Positions 1 through 8,757 are shown, counted from the stretch's first letter. The stretch is 64,000 nucleotides of DNA from an uncultured Sphingomonadaceae bacterium (GCA_947501325.1 CANMVC010000001.1:558001-622000), one strand, 5' to 3'. Program-made: numbers and translations. The notes: generated from the sequence alone by a model not told the origin.

Positions 1-2
1 CT

Positions 3-842
3 GCTGAAAAGCCCGCGAGCCTCTCTGCTGAAGCGGCTTATGCTGCCGCAGCATCCGCAGAACCTGTAACCGCTGATAAGGCGTCTGCTGAACAAGCAGC
101 TGCCAAACCAGCGCCAAAGACCACATCAACGACTGCGGCTGCAAAGCCGGTCGCTGCTGCGGCAACAACAACGGCTTCAAAACCCGCTGCAACGAAGCCT
201 GCAGCAAAAAAGGCAGCTCCGAAAAAAGCTGCTCCAAAAAAGACGGCGACGAAGCGCAAAGCCGCTCCAAAGCGCGCCGCAACAACCACCAAAAAGACAG
301 TAACTAAAGGAACGAAAAAAATGGCAACCGCAACAAAACGCCCGACCGCAACAAAACGCGTCGTGAAAAACACCAAGGCCGCTAACACCAAAGCCGCCAA
401 CAAAGCGAAAACCGCTGCTGAAACACTTGGCAGCCGTTTTGAGAAGCTGACCGCAACTGCTCAGGAACGCGCTAAAATTGCTGCTGACCGTGCTGTTGAA
501 GTCTCCAAAAGCGCTGTTGAATTCAACCGTATCAATGTTGAAACCCTGATCGAAACCGGCAAAATCACTGCTAAAGGCGCTCAGGAAATCGGCAAAACCA
601 ACATGAAATATACCCGCGAAAATTTCGTGGAAGCCAGCCGCGCTTTGCAAGGTGTTTTCAGCGTAACAACGCCGAAGGACCTTTTTGAAAAGCAGGCCGA
701 CTATCTGCGCAATGGCATGGACCGGGTTGTTGACCAGACTTCAAACAACATGGATGCTGTCACCAAATTGGCTGGCAAAGCTTATCAGCCAATCGCTGAT
801 CGCGTTAGCACCATCCGCAAGGAATTGAAAAAAGCCGCTTAA
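3..842 (+). CDS. Phasin family protein, 5' end outside window
   Basis: The C-terminal half (from about 420) resembles phasins, small amphipathic helical proteins that coat polyhydroxyalkanoate granules. It has long Ala/Lys/Glu helices and a region around QERAKIAADRAVEVSKSAVE typical of the family. An ATG at 321 has a fair ribosome site (AAAGGAA at 306-312) and would give 173 residues. However, the same frame stays open without a stop to the left edge of the window, and those 106 extra codons encode an Ala/Lys/Pro/Thr-rich tract with repeated KKAAPKK-like units. I therefore take the gene as longer and truncated here: 279 residues are visible. Such basic, histone-H1-like tails occur in some phasins and could contact DNA, but that is inference. 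A strong terminator follows. Confidence 0.75.
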   Translation, partial: AEKPASLSAEAAYAAAASAEPVTADKASAEQAAAKPAPKTTSTTAAAKPVAAAATTTASKPAATKPAAKKAAPKKAAPKKTATKRKAAPKRAATTTKKTVTKGTKKMATATKRPTATKRVVKNTKAANTKAANKAKTAAETLGSRFEKLTATAQERAKIAADRAVEVSKSAVEFNRINVETLIETGKITAKGAQEIGKTNMKYTRENFVEASRALQGVFSVTTPKDLFEKQADYLRNGMDRVVDQTSNNMDAVTKLAGKAYQPIADRVSTIRKELKKAA

Positions 843-862
843 GCCGCTTTTATCATCATGCA

Positions 863-893
863 AAAGGCCGTTCCCGAGGGAGCGGCCTTTTTC
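863..893 (+). terminator. Rho-independent terminator after the phasin gene
   Basis: Perfect 8-bp stem AAAGGCCG (863-870) with CGGCCTTT (883-890), extended inward by further pairs around a small loop, and followed by a T-rich stretch. It lies about 20 bases after the phasin stop codon. Confidence 0.85.
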
Positions 894-1079
894 ATTTGTG
901 CCGTAATCAGACGATTTGTCGTAAAATCATCGCGGATTGATCAATCCGCCACTTGCCCTCGGGGGTTAAAATACCATATCCTGTGGAACATGATTAAAGC
1001 AGAGATTCTCTCCCCCATATCGTTCGACGCCGACCCGCTCCACTTCCCGGCTAGAGAAGCCTTTGGGCTGGTCGAGCTT

Positions 1080-1433
1080 ATGGCCGGGGATGACGATGAT
1101 GATGGCGCCGGTGACAATGGCACCGGAGACGGCGACGATACCAATATTGGCATCGCGACGAAAACGCGGACCAAGACCAAGAAGCCCAATCCTTATAAAG
1201 TTCTGATCCTCAACGACGACTACACACCGATGGAGTTTGTCGTGCTCGTGCTGAAGCGCTTTTTCCAGATGGATATCGATGAAGCCACCCGGGTTATGCT
1301 TCATGTTCATCAAAAAGGCGTCGGCGTTTGCGGGACGTTTAGCTACGAAGTCGCCGAGACCAAGGTCACCCAGGTCATGGACTTTGCACGCAAAAACCAG
1401 CATCCATTGCAGTGCACTTTAGAAAAAGCCTGA
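1080..1433 (+). CDS. clpS: ClpS, ATP-dependent Clp protease adaptor
   Basis: ClpS binds the N-domain of ClpA and delivers N-degron substrates to ClpAP in the cytoplasm. The core from about residue 38 to the end shows the family hallmarks: [16 protein letters not shown], where NDDYTPM forms part of the N-degron pocket, [14 protein letters not shown], and the C-terminal [18 protein letters not shown]. The frame is open from 858, but the ATG at 1080 gives 117 residues, a normal ClpS length, and begins with the acidic Asp/Gly-rich leader common in sphingomonads. Its ribosome site is weak, so an ATG at 990 cannot be fully excluded. No clpA gene is next to it. Confidence 0.93.
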   Translation: MAGDDDDDGAGDNGTGDGDDTNIGIATKTRTKTKKPNPYKVLILNDDYTPMEFVVLVLKRFFQMDIDEATRVMLHVHQKGVGVCGTFSYEVAETKVTQVMDFARKNQHPLQCTLEKA

Positions 1434-1463
1434 ACCCACACCCAAATATGTAAGGAAATAGCG

Positions 1464-2123
1464 ATGTCAGAGACCCCGGTCATTACCGTAGATATTGTCT
1501 CTGATGTTGTCTGCCCCTGGTGTATCATTGGCTATAAAAAGCTGGAACAGGCGATGCAGCGCTTTGAAGGCAAAGCGGAATTCGCCCTTGCCTGGCACGC
1601 GTTTGAGCTCAACCCCGGAATGCCGCCCGAGGGCCAGGATATCAACGAGCATATGGCGCAGAAATATGGCGCCACGCCTGAACAAAGCAAAGCCAACCGG
1701 GAACGACTGCGCAACGCAGGAAGCGATCTCGATTTCGAATTTAGCTATCATGATAATATGCGGATGGTGAACACTTTTGACGCCCATCGCGTGCTGCACT
1801 GGGCTGGTGAAACCGGCAAACAGACCGCGCTTAAACTGGCTTTGTTCAAAGCCCATTTTACCGACGGCAAGAATGTTAGTGATCACGACGTGCTGATCGA
1901 AGTCGCCGGCTCTGTGGGCCTCGACGAGAAACGCGTCCGCGACTTGCTGGGTAGCGATATGTTCGCCGCTGAAGTTCGTGCCACCGAAGCTGAATGGCAG
2001 GACCGCTTCATTTCCGGCGTTCCGGCCTTTATCTTCAACAAGAAGTTCATGGTACCCGGCGCGCAAGACAGTGATGTCTTCGCCCAGATTATCGAAAACA
2101 AGGTCCTTGCCGCAGCGGCCTGA
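1464..2123 (+). CDS. DsbA family oxidoreductase (FrnE-like)
   Basis: 219 residues with a thioredoxin-fold DSBA domain over nearly the full length. The CPWC redox motif sits near residue 18 (VVCPWCIIG), and the late stretch SGVPAFIFNKKFMVPGAQ carries the cis-Pro loop typical of the FrnE / 2-hydroxychromene-2-carboxylate isomerase-like branch. There is no signal peptide, so it is probably a cytoplasmic disulfide or glutathione-linked oxidoreductase rather than a periplasmic DsbA. The start has AAGGAA eight bases upstream. It lies 30 bases downstream of clpS on the same strand and may be co-transcribed. The exact substrate cannot be read from sequence. Confidence 0.9.
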   Translation: MSETPVITVDIVSDVVCPWCIIGYKKLEQAMQRFEGKAEFALAWHAFELNPGMPPEGQDINEHMAQKYGATPEQSKANRERLRNAGSDLDFEFSYHDNMRMVNTFDAHRVLHWAGETGKQTALKLALFKAHFTDGKNVSDHDVLIEVAGSVGLDEKRVRDLLGSDMFAAEVRATEAEWQDRFISGVPAFIFNKKFMVPGAQDSDVFAQIIENKVLAAAA

Positions 2124-2141
2124 ACCGCCATATCCGCAACG

Positions 2142-2915
2142 TTATTTGTCCTGCCCGCCATCTACGGGGATGATTGCGCCCGTTATGAAACTGGCTCGCG
2201 GACTCAGCACATAGGCAGCAGCTGAACCGATTTCTTCCGGCTTTCCGAAGCGCTGCAGCGGCACTTCACGTTTGATCCATCTGGCCCAAGCGTCACCCTT
2301 CTCGCCATTGGCCCGCTTTTCCCAATCGCCATCCGGGAAGATAATATTGCCCGGCGCGATCACATTAACCCGCACGCCCGATGGACCAGCCATCAGAGCC
2401 AGTTCTTTGGCAAGATGGTTCATGGCCGCCTTTGCTGTGCCATATGTCAGAGGCGTCCCCAAGCCGGAAAGACCCGCAATAGAGCTGATGAAGAGAACCG
2501 ATCCTTCGCTTCTGGGCTGCATCACCCGCAAAGCCGCGCGAGAAAGAATGAAGGCCGAATCAAGGTTTTGGCTCATCCCACCGCGCCAGGTCTCGTCATC
2601 CACTTCAAAGCCAGGGGGACACGGATGCAGGCCAACATTCGCCACCACACCCCAAAGCGACCCGAAATTCTCCTCAATATCCGCTACCATCGCGTCAACC
2701 GTTGCAGTGTCCCGTAAATCTCCGGTTTGAGACCAAAGGCGATCCGCCCCGTAAATATCCGCCAACCGAGACTTTTCCGCTTCAAGGGCTTCCGCGCCGC
2801 GAGCCGCCATCGCTACTTTTGCGCCTTCTGCCAAACAGGTTTCGACAATCCCAAGGCCAATACCCCGGCTTGCACCGGCTACAAAAATGACCTTATCCTT
2901 TAGCCCTAAATCCAT
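2142..2915 (-). CDS. SDR family NAD(P)-dependent oxidoreductase
   Basis: 257 residues, standard short-chain dehydrogenase length. It has the nucleotide-binding glycine motif GASRGIGLG near residue 14, an active-site serine in ISSIAGLS, the catalytic YGTAKAA (Tyr and Lys), and the C-terminal ITGAIIPVDGG. The start codon has AAGGGAA upstream. It converges on the DsbA-like gene, with 18 bases between stop codons. The substrate is unknown. Classical SDRs of this type reduce or oxidise ketones and alcohols, including 3-oxoacyl thioesters. The next gene upstream on the same strand (DUF1295) starts 47 bases away, so the three minus-strand genes here may form an operon. Confidence 0.9.
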   Translation of the reverse strand: MDLGLKDKVIFVAGASRGIGLGIVETCLAEGAKVAMAARGAEALEAEKSRLADIYGADRLWSQTGDLRDTATVDAMVADIEENFGSLWGVVANVGLHPCPPGFEVDDETWRGGMSQNLDSAFILSRAALRVMQPRSEGSVLFISSIAGLSGLGTPLTYGTAKAAMNHLAKELALMAGPSGVRVNVIAPGNIIFPDGDWEKRANGEKGDAWARWIKREVPLQRFGKPEEIGSAAAYVLSPRASFITGAIIPVDGGQDK

Positions 2916-2962
2916 CTATATTTCCCTTTTGGAGTTGCCCGATTGAAAGTCCGAGCGGGTTC

Positions 2963-3760
2963 TTATCTCTTGGGCGGCATCGGGATAAAGCCCGATGTTC
3001 GCTCGATATAATCCACATAATCCGGGCGGTTCTTGCGCAATGAATATTCAAGCATCGGCGCGCCGCTCCATTTTGTCAGCGTAAAGCTAAGGAACAACGG
3101 CCCGACAATCGCTACCCAGGCAGGCCAACCGACCTGAGCGGCGACCAGCCAAATGCCCCACCATGTACAGAAATCACCGAAATAATTGGGGTGCCGCGTA
3201 TACCGCCACAACCCGGTATCGAGTACCTTCCCCTTGTTCGATGGGTCCGCTTTGAACGTCTTGAGCTGTGCATCACCAATGGTTTCAAAGGCTATGCCGA
3301 TAATCGCGAGGACCAGTCCCACCATCGCGATCGGTCCAAGCCCTTGATCCCCAGCCAATAATATCCCGATTTGAGCGGGCAAACAGACCAGAAACAGCAA
3401 TGGAATTTGCAACAGCCAGGCTTTGAGCAAAGCGGTCTGCGCGAAGCTCCAACCCTTTTTCTTCATCGCTGTGCCGATAATCTTGGTATAGCGGGGGTCC
3501 TCCCCTTCCTTGCTCCAGCGCAAGTAGAGATGTGTTCCAAGCCGCACACCCCAAGTCACGGTCAAACCGAAAATCGTCCAACCGAGCCAGCCGGTATTTC
3601 CCGCCTGCAGGATCGATGCCCCCGCCATTATAGCCATACCGAACGCCCAGAACGCGTCGATGAAAGACACGTCGCGGATCTTGACGGATATAAGCCAAAG
3701 AATGATCATAATCCCGACCAGCAGGATAAAATTCTGACCAAGCGCCAATAGCAGGTTCAT
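2963..3760 (-). CDS. DUF1295 membrane protein (steroid 5-alpha-reductase-like)
   Basis: 265 residues with about seven hydrophobic segments. The C-terminal motif LWRYTRHPNYFGDF is the nucleotide-binding signature shared by DUF1295, the isoprenylcysteine methyltransferase-like and the 3-oxo-5-alpha-steroid 4-dehydrogenase families. Predicted integral inner-membrane enzyme acting on a lipid or isoprenoid-like substrate; the real substrate is unknown. Its ATG overlaps the stop codon of the upstream acyltransferase gene by four bases, so the two are translationally coupled, which fits a joint role in membrane lipid metabolism. Confidence 0.88.
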   Translation of the reverse strand: MNLLLALGQNFILLVGIMIILWLISVKIRDVSFIDAFWAFGMAIMAGASILQAGNTGWLGWTIFGLTVTWGVRLGTHLYLRWSKEGEDPRYTKIIGTAMKKKGWSFAQTALLKAWLLQIPLLFLVCLPAQIGILLAGDQGLGPIAMVGLVLAIIGIAFETIGDAQLKTFKADPSNKGKVLDTGLWRYTRHPNYFGDFCTWWGIWLVAAQVGWPAWVAIVGPLFLSFTLTKWSGAPMLEYSLRKNRPDYVDYIERTSGFIPMPPKR

Positions 3761-4452
3761 CCTTTTTCTCCTGATTTCCCTCCGCTCCGCTTGGGATCAG
3801 GGTCGGTGTGAACAATATCATCCATGGCTTTGTTAGGATATTTGGGTGTGACGCTGTGATAAAAGCTGCTGACTTTCGCCATATCGGCTTCATAATCGCC
3901 TGTGAGCTGGATTTGCGGGCCAAGTCCGCCAGTCTTCTTGGCGTAATCCATCATCCCGATGATCAGCGGGACCTTCGCTTTTAGCGCGATATAATAAAAA
4001 CCGGTCCGCCATTGGCGAACATTACCACGCGTCCCTTCTGGCGGGATCGTCAAAATAAAATCGTCGCGGCTGTTAAATTCCTCAACCATCGCATCAACCA
4101 TATTCTGGGACTTTGACCGATCCACAGGGATACCACCCATCCGCCGCATCATGTCGCCAAAAGGCCATTTGAACAGCGTGTCTTTGCCAATCCAATAGGA
4201 TTTGATCTTCAGGCTGTTGGTCAGGCCGAAAAAATAGATAAAATCCCAGTTGCTGGTATGCGGCGCGGCGATAATCACGCATTTGCGGGGCGCCGGATTC
4301 TCCTGCACAGCCTTCCAGCCGTTGAAATTATAAACGAACACCGAAAAGCGTCGGACAATTTCCGATAGCCAATTAGGTTTGATATTATTAGCCACGCTTC
4401 CCCCGTTTGCGATCTTGCTCGCATCTGTGAATCGACAATAGGTCCATTCCAC
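3757..4452 (-). CDS. 1-acyl-sn-glycerol-3-phosphate acyltransferase-like protein
   Basis: 231 residues of the PlsC/LPLAT superfamily. Visible motifs are IIAAPHTSNWDF (the HX4D catalytic motif, here HTSNWD), RMGGIPVDR, and LTIPPEGTRGN (the PEGT substrate-binding motif). The protein is expected at the inner membrane, moving an acyl group to a lysophospholipid or a related acceptor. This HTSNWD subgroup is often annotated only as an acyltransferase, so the acceptor is uncertain. The ATG at 4452 is the only ATG near the front. A GTG at 4395 preceded by GGGGGA is a reasonable alternative and would remove 19 residues with no family similarity. It is coupled by ATGA to the DUF1295 gene. Confidence 0.85.
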   Translation of the reverse strand: MEWTYCRFTDASKIANGGSVANNIKPNWLSEIVRRFSVFVYNFNGWKAVQENPAPRKCVIIAAPHTSNWDFIYFFGLTNSLKIKSYWIGKDTLFKWPFGDMMRRMGGIPVDRSKSQNMVDAMVEEFNSRDDFILTIPPEGTRGNVRQWRTGFYYIALKAKVPLIIGMMDYAKKTGGLGPQIQLTGDYEADMAKVSSFYHSVTPKYPNKAMDDIVHTDPDPKRSGGKSGEKG

Positions 4453-4556
4453 CCAAGCGCAACGCCCGATATGCCAGACAAACTAATGCGGGTTCAGCTT
4501 TTAGCAATCTGAAAAGTCTAGATTTTGCCGCAACGGTGAAAAGAGAAAGAGCGCAC

Positions 4557-5150
4557 ATGAAAATATCCGCAATAACGGCCTATGCCACGATCCTATCCGC
4601 TCTCTGCATACAGCCTGCTATAGCACAAAATGAGCAATCCACCGAAATCGCCGCAAATCCTCAAATTGACTATTCCGGTTTTCTGCAACTTACCGAACAA
4701 TTATCAGAATATCGGGCCGAACGCCTTGTTGAACTGGACCAGTTTAACGAGATCGCCAAACAGCGGGGCGCAATTATTCTGGATAGCCGCTCTGCTGCCG
4801 CTTTTGGGCAAGGCCATATTGAGGGCGCGATTAATATCCCGTTTTCGGACTTCACGGAAGAAAAACTGGAAAAGCTATTGGGTGATAAATCCCGACCGGT
4901 GCTGATCTATTGCAATAATAATTTTCGCGATAATATCCCGCCGATCCAACTGAAAAGAGCGCCGCTGGCACTGAATATTCCAACCTTCATCAATCTGTAT
5001 GGCTATGGTTATGAAAATATCTACGAGCTTGACGGTGTAACGCATATGGCCGATCCCAAGGCACGGTGGACCGGCGAGCCCTCACCGTTATTACTGACAC
5101 CGACATCTTTTTCCGACGAACCTAGCGCGGATGATCCGCGCGCCAACTAG
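4557..5150 (+). CDS. Secreted rhodanese-like domain protein
   Basis: 197 residues beginning with a clear Sec signal peptide (a hydrophobic stretch ending AIAQ, near residue 24). The rhodanese domain follows: ILDSRSAAAFGQGHIEGAIN and then LIYCNNNFRDN, where the Cys of YCNNN is the expected active-site persulfide carrier. The active loop and the insert after it differ from classical thiosulfate sulfurtransferases, so a periplasmic sulfur-handling or redox role is more likely than cyanide detoxification. An ATG seven codons upstream (4536) is possible, but the one at 4557 gives the proper signal peptide and has a GAGAAAGAG site. The last 29 bases overlap the end of the convergent nuclease gene. 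Confidence 0.85.
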   Translation: MKISAITAYATILSALCIQPAIAQNEQSTEIAANPQIDYSGFLQLTEQLSEYRAERLVELDQFNEIAKQRGAIILDSRSAAAFGQGHIEGAINIPFSDFTEEKLEKLLGDKSRPVLIYCNNNFRDNIPPIQLKRAPLALNIPTFINLYGYGYENIYELDGVTHMADPKARWTGEPSPLLLTPTSFSDEPSADDPRAN

Positions 5151-5646
5151 ACGGCTTCTCGAAAGCGCCTTGCCAGATGCCCCGTTTTGCCTGCTGCGCC
5201 TGTGCCTCCTCGGCGCCATAGATGACACGATCAAAATTTTCTGACGACAGAGCATGGCCTTGCTCAACCAGACGCGCACCCAAATCATCATTTTTACTGC
5301 TGCAGCTTACGATTGCTCGTCCATATTTGTCCCGTGCGCGGACTTCGCAAGAGAAGCGGTCACTCCGAAGGGCCGCCACCAAGCCTTCTCTCGCCGACTT
5401 TCCGCATGACCAGTTCAGGCCGGCAGCATCCCTGCAGGATTGGCGATATTCCGGTGCATCGATGCCATAAATACGGAATTCTGTTTCACCGTCTTTAAAG
5501 CTATCGCCGTCAATGACGCGAACAGTTTTGCCGTCGACCAATATAATTTCCGGATCAATGGTCCATTGCCCAAGCAACCATGATCCCCCGACGATCAGTA
5601 AAACCAATAATATCTTTTTGGTATGTTGGAATATCTTGCTGGCCAT
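5122..5646 (-). CDS. Thermonuclease (SNase-like) family protein
   Basis: 174 residues. A single N-terminal hydrophobic segment (about residues 11-28, membrane anchor or signal) is followed by a staphylococcal-nuclease fold: VRVIDGDSF, then FRIYGIDAPEYRQSC with the catalytic Arg and Asp region, and RDKYGRAIVSC with the second catalytic Arg. Several Cys residues suggest disulfides in the periplasm. Proteins of this type cleave DNA or RNA with Ca2+ outside the cytoplasm. The 3' end overlaps the 3' end of the rhodanese gene by 29 bases. It reads in the same direction as the PilZ gene, which lies upstream of it. Confidence 0.88.
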   Translation of the reverse strand: MASKIFQHTKKILLVLLIVGGSWLLGQWTIDPEIILVDGKTVRVIDGDSFKDGETEFRIYGIDAPEYRQSCRDAAGLNWSCGKSAREGLVAALRSDRFSCEVRARDKYGRAIVSCSSKNDDLGARLVEQGHALSSENFDRVIYGAEEAQAQQAKRGIWQGAFEKPSSWRADHPR

Positions 5647-5700
5647 TATCGGCTCAGCCTAGTCGATTATCCGCTCTCTGCAATGCTGGTGCAGCAGCGA

Positions 5701-6060
5701 TCAGGAATCCTGTGATTTTAGCATCGGATATTTCGATACGATATGATCAAATACGGCCGGATGCAGGCTTTGCACAAATTCGCAGCCATAAAAGTCACCT
5801 TCGGCCCAGCAAATTTTGCTCTCGATCGCTGCGAAGGATGGCAAAGCCATGAAAATATTCTTCTCACCCGTTAACCGGGTCATACAGCGCATGCGATAGC
5901 CGGTCATCGACAAATCCATGATCATGGCTTCAATACGCCCGAGACCCGGTTCCCGTACTTCAGCGAGAATCTCAACGCCGGCACGCGTCGAAATACGGTG
6001 GTCACCCCGCTTCAACTGCGTGTCCATCACTCGTTGATTAGATTTACCGTTCATCGCCAA
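5701..6060 (-). CDS. PilZ domain protein
   Basis: 119 residues, a single-domain PilZ protein. The stretch RGDHRISTRAGVEI holds the N-terminal Arg motif, and DLSMTGYRMRC is the (D/N)xSxxG element, the two parts of the cyclic di-GMP-binding signature. No other domain is present, so it is a stand-alone c-di-GMP receptor or a derived structural PilZ. The motif is close to canonical but the RxxxR part is slightly degenerate, so ligand binding is probable rather than certain. The 55 bases between it and the nuclease gene carry no obvious terminator. Confidence 0.88.
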   Translation of the reverse strand: MAMNGKSNQRVMDTQLKRGDHRISTRAGVEILAEVREPGLGRIEAMIMDLSMTGYRMRCMTRLTGEKNIFMALPSFAAIESKICWAEGDFYGCEFVQSLHPAVFDHIVSKYPMLKSQDS

Positions 6061-6575
6061 AAAATCCCGCTTTGCATATCAAAGGATATTCTACCCCGTG
6101 ACGGATTGGCCAGCTCTCTCAGCCAGCCGGTATTCTCCTTCAACGTATAGCAACAGATGCTTATGCAAAAGTTAACAACGCACCTGTTTTATGTGGTTAA
6201 TATGATAGCGGCTTCGTCTCAGAAATTCCCGGTTTTTCGAAGCTTTTACTGTTAACGATCCATATTCAGACAGGCTTGTGATTGCCCGCATGAGCAGGAT
6301 GGATAGCTCTTTCCTACAGTTGTGCCAATGTGATAGCTACTGAGGGGCTCTTTCTCAATTTTGAATAAATTCAAGCCCGCTCAAGCCCGTGAGACTTGTG
6401 TGAACTTTGGAATATTATTTCACCAACCAGGATTGCTGAAATAGACTGTGTACATATTGTAAACTTTGTCAAATATCCTTTACAAATCCCGTAACGGAGG
6501 TGCCCATCAAAATTGTTTCTTGCCGCCCGTTCCTGTCCTCTGCAATACACCAATTAAAACTAGGGGTGGATACGC
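6061..6575. other. 515-base gene-free region upstream of the GntP permease
   Basis: No convincing ORF on either strand. It is more AT-rich than its neighbours. It contains a tandem 9-base repeat tcaagcccg (6371-6379 and 6381-6389) followed at 6395-6410 by CTTGTGTGAACTTTGG, a motif that recurs three times at 9006-9182. The AT-rich 6450-6500 stretch probably holds the permease promoter, but I could not define -35 and -10 boxes with confidence. Confidence 0.5.
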
Positions 6576-7931
6576 ATGATATCAGCAATCGGATTAATCG
6601 GCGGGCTCGCGCTCCTCATCTATATGACGGTAAAGGGTGTAAATATCCTGATTGCTGGACCAATTGCGGCGGCGATCGTCGCCGCGAGCAGCGGATTGGC
6701 ATGGTTGCCGCCGCTTGCCGCTGAGGGCGCACCTGATTTCGCTACCGCTTATATGGATGGCTTTGTCAGCTTCTTCAAAAGCTGGTTTTTCATGTTCTTG
6801 CTCGGCGCAATATTTGGCGAAATCATGGGCGCTTCTGGCGCAGCTGCAAGCGTGGCGCATTGGGTCATCGAGAAAATCGGAATAAAGCACGCGGTGCTCG
6901 CTGTTGTCGCTGCCTGCGCTATTCTGACCTATGGCGGCGTCAGTGTTTTTATCGTCGCCTTTTCAGTCTATTCGCTGGCGGTCCACTTATTCCGCGAGGC
7001 TAATTTACCCCGCCGCTTCATTCCCGCTGCTCTGGCCTTCGGGTCTGTTACCTTTACGATGACGACTGCGGGAAGTCCGGAAATCCAGAATCTGATCCCG
7101 ATGGAATTCCTCGGCACCACGGCTTATGCAGGCTGGGAAGTCAGCCTGGTGGTTGCGCTCTTCATGGCAGTTTCGGGACATTTCTGGCTCAACTGGATGG
7201 TCAAGCGGGCCGTCGCCAATGGAGAAACCTTTGTTGGACGGGAGACCGACGACACCAATACCGACTATGGCAACCTGCCCGCACCCCTCATCTGCTTATT
7301 GCCGCTTGTGGCCGTTCTCGGTATTTTCCTGATCTTTCAATATCCCCAGGACATGGGGCCGCTATCGGCGATTTTGCCGCAAAATTCGTTGGATAAATGG
7401 GCCTTGGTCGCTGCCTTGGGGTCTGGCGCAATTGTCGCCTTGGCTGTCGGCTATCGAAAATTACGCGCGATGCCGGAAGCCTTTTCCCGAGGAGCAACTA
7501 GCGCTGTGGTTGCAATTACCAACACCTGCGCCGTGGTCGGCTTTGGAGCCGTCGCGAAGCTGTCTCCGGCTTTTCAGGAAGCTTTGGTAATGGTCCAGAA
7601 TATCCCGGGTAGCCCTCTTATCGGGGCGGCGATTGCGGTTACCGTAATCGCCGGCTTGACGGGTTCAGCCTCTGGTGGCCAAACCATCGCCCTACCCCTG
7701 ATCGCGCCGCATTATATGGACGTCGGCGCGCAGCCTGACGAGCTGCACCGGGTCGTCGCCATATCTTCGGGCGCACTCGATAGCTTGCCGCATAATGGCT
7801 ATGTCGTCACCACGATCCGCGCCGTTTGCGGGGAAACCCACAAAGATGCCTATGGAGCGGTCGGGGCACTTACCGTGGTGATACCGGTCATTGGCACGAT
7901 CATGGCGGTCGTGCTATTCACGATGTTCTAG
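6576..7931 (+). CDS. GntP family permease
   Basis: 451 residues with some twelve hydrophobic segments, matching the gluconate:H+ symporter (GntP) family in length. It has the family traits of alternating amphipathic helices and conserved glycine-rich stretches such as LTGSASGGQTIALPLIAP and SSGALDSLPHNGYV near the C-terminus. It imports a carboxylate across the inner membrane with protons. The substrate cannot be told from sequence: GntP homologues move gluconate, hydroxybutyrate, D-serine or other hydroxy-acids. No kinase or dehydrogenase gene is adjacent that would identify it. The start has AGGGGTGG nine bases upstream. Confidence 0.88.
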   Translation: MISAIGLIGGLALLIYMTVKGVNILIAGPIAAAIVAASSGLAWLPPLAAEGAPDFATAYMDGFVSFFKSWFFMFLLGAIFGEIMGASGAAASVAHWVIEKIGIKHAVLAVVAACAILTYGGVSVFIVAFSVYSLAVHLFREANLPRRFIPAALAFGSVTFTMTTAGSPEIQNLIPMEFLGTTAYAGWEVSLVVALFMAVSGHFWLNWMVKRAVANGETFVGRETDDTNTDYGNLPAPLICLLPLVAVLGIFLIFQYPQDMGPLSAILPQNSLDKWALVAALGSGAIVALAVGYRKLRAMPEAFSRGATSAVVAITNTCAVVGFGAVAKLSPAFQEALVMVQNIPGSPLIGAAIAVTVIAGLTGSASGGQTIALPLIAPHYMDVGAQPDELHRVVAISSGALDSLPHNGYVVTTIRAVCGETHKDAYGAVGALTVVIPVIGTIMAVVLFTMF

Positions 7932-7968
7932 CCGCGGTACACCCGGACAAACCGATCCGTCAGGTCAA

Positions 7969-8757
7969 TCACTCAGGCGGTTGACCAACCTGCAAGACAA
8001 GACCGCTGCTCACCCAGTCAACGCCTTCATAGGCGAAGGAATGCCGAACATAGAGCGGTTGCGGTTTTATCGGATAATGTCCTTTGATCACCAGAAAGCC
8101 GCCCTCATCAATCCGGGCATCGTCAATGACCGGTGTCATCTTGCTGATTTCAGCATAGTCTCCGGCAAATCTGTAATTTCGCCCATAAGCTTCATTCAGC
8201 TGCTCGACAGTGAATTGTCGGCGGAAGATCCCCGAGGAGTTGTCCCATAATTTCTGCATGCTCTGGTCCGCCAGCGATTCCGCGTAAACCGTAATCGTAT
8301 CGCGAAACAGTTGCTGCTGTTTCCTGACCGGCGGAACGGCAGCCGAGCCCCCAGCACTGTCCTTGAAACCGGCACTCTCCTTTTCAATCGCGTTGATCCG
8401 CCATCCGCTTTCGGAATCGATCAGGCGCAATTTCAAAGGGATCTTGCTTCCCCCGTCAGTCGTGATTGTGCCTTCCAGTTCCGCGACACCGCCGGTCATC
8501 ATCCGACCGCCCCAGGACGCCTCCTTGATTTTGTCGAGAGCATTTGCAGCCAGATAGGCTTTCAACTCTTCCTTGCTGGTTCCAGCCTTGAAATCGTCAG
8601 ACAGCAGCGCATAAGCGGCGTCCATATCGTCATTCTGCACGGCGGCGAAAAACTCGTCACCCGCCTTGGTTACATCCCCCGTCAGCCAGAAAATGACACC
8701 GACCAGAACCGAAACCCCGGCGATAATGCCGAGAACAACCTTCATCCATGTTTTCAT
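7969..8757 (-). CDS. Membrane-anchored protein with two NTF2-like (DUF4864-type) repeats
   Basis: 262 residues from the ATG at 8757, which has an excellent GAGGGGG site; the frame stays open 26 codons further but without a better start. One N-terminal transmembrane segment (about residues 4-24) is followed by two similar halves. Each begins with a helix of the form DEFFAAVQNDDMDAAYALLS or FRDTITVYAESLADQSMQKL and continues into a beta-rich part, as in DUF4864/DUF4878 NTF2-like domains. The two halves are joined by a Ser/Gly/Ala/Pro linker. Function is unknown; probably a periplasm-facing binding or assembly protein. It converges on the GntP gene. Confidence 0.7.
   Translation of the reverse strand: MKTWMKVVLGIIAGVSVLVGVIFWLTGDVTKAGDEFFAAVQNDDMDAAYALLSDDFKAGTSKEELKAYLAANALDKIKEASWGGRMMTGGVAELEGTITTDGGSKIPLKLRLIDSESGWRINAIEKESAGFKDSAGGSAAVPPVRKQQQLFRDTITVYAESLADQSMQKLWDNSSGIFRRQFTVEQLNEAYGRNYRFAGDYAEISKMTPVIDDARIDEGGFLVIKGHYPIKPQPLYVRHSFAYEGVDWVSSGLVLQVGQPPE

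Noticed and set aside
38-403. Minus-strand 121-codon frame, Ala/Val/Phe-rich
   Set aside because: It is the antisense shadow of the Ala/Lys-rich phasin tract; composition follows from the repeats and there is no ribosome site or family.
6371-6389. Tandem 9-base repeat tcaagcccg as a regulator site
   Set aside because: Only two units in a single place; too little to call an operator, so it is mentioned only in the region note.
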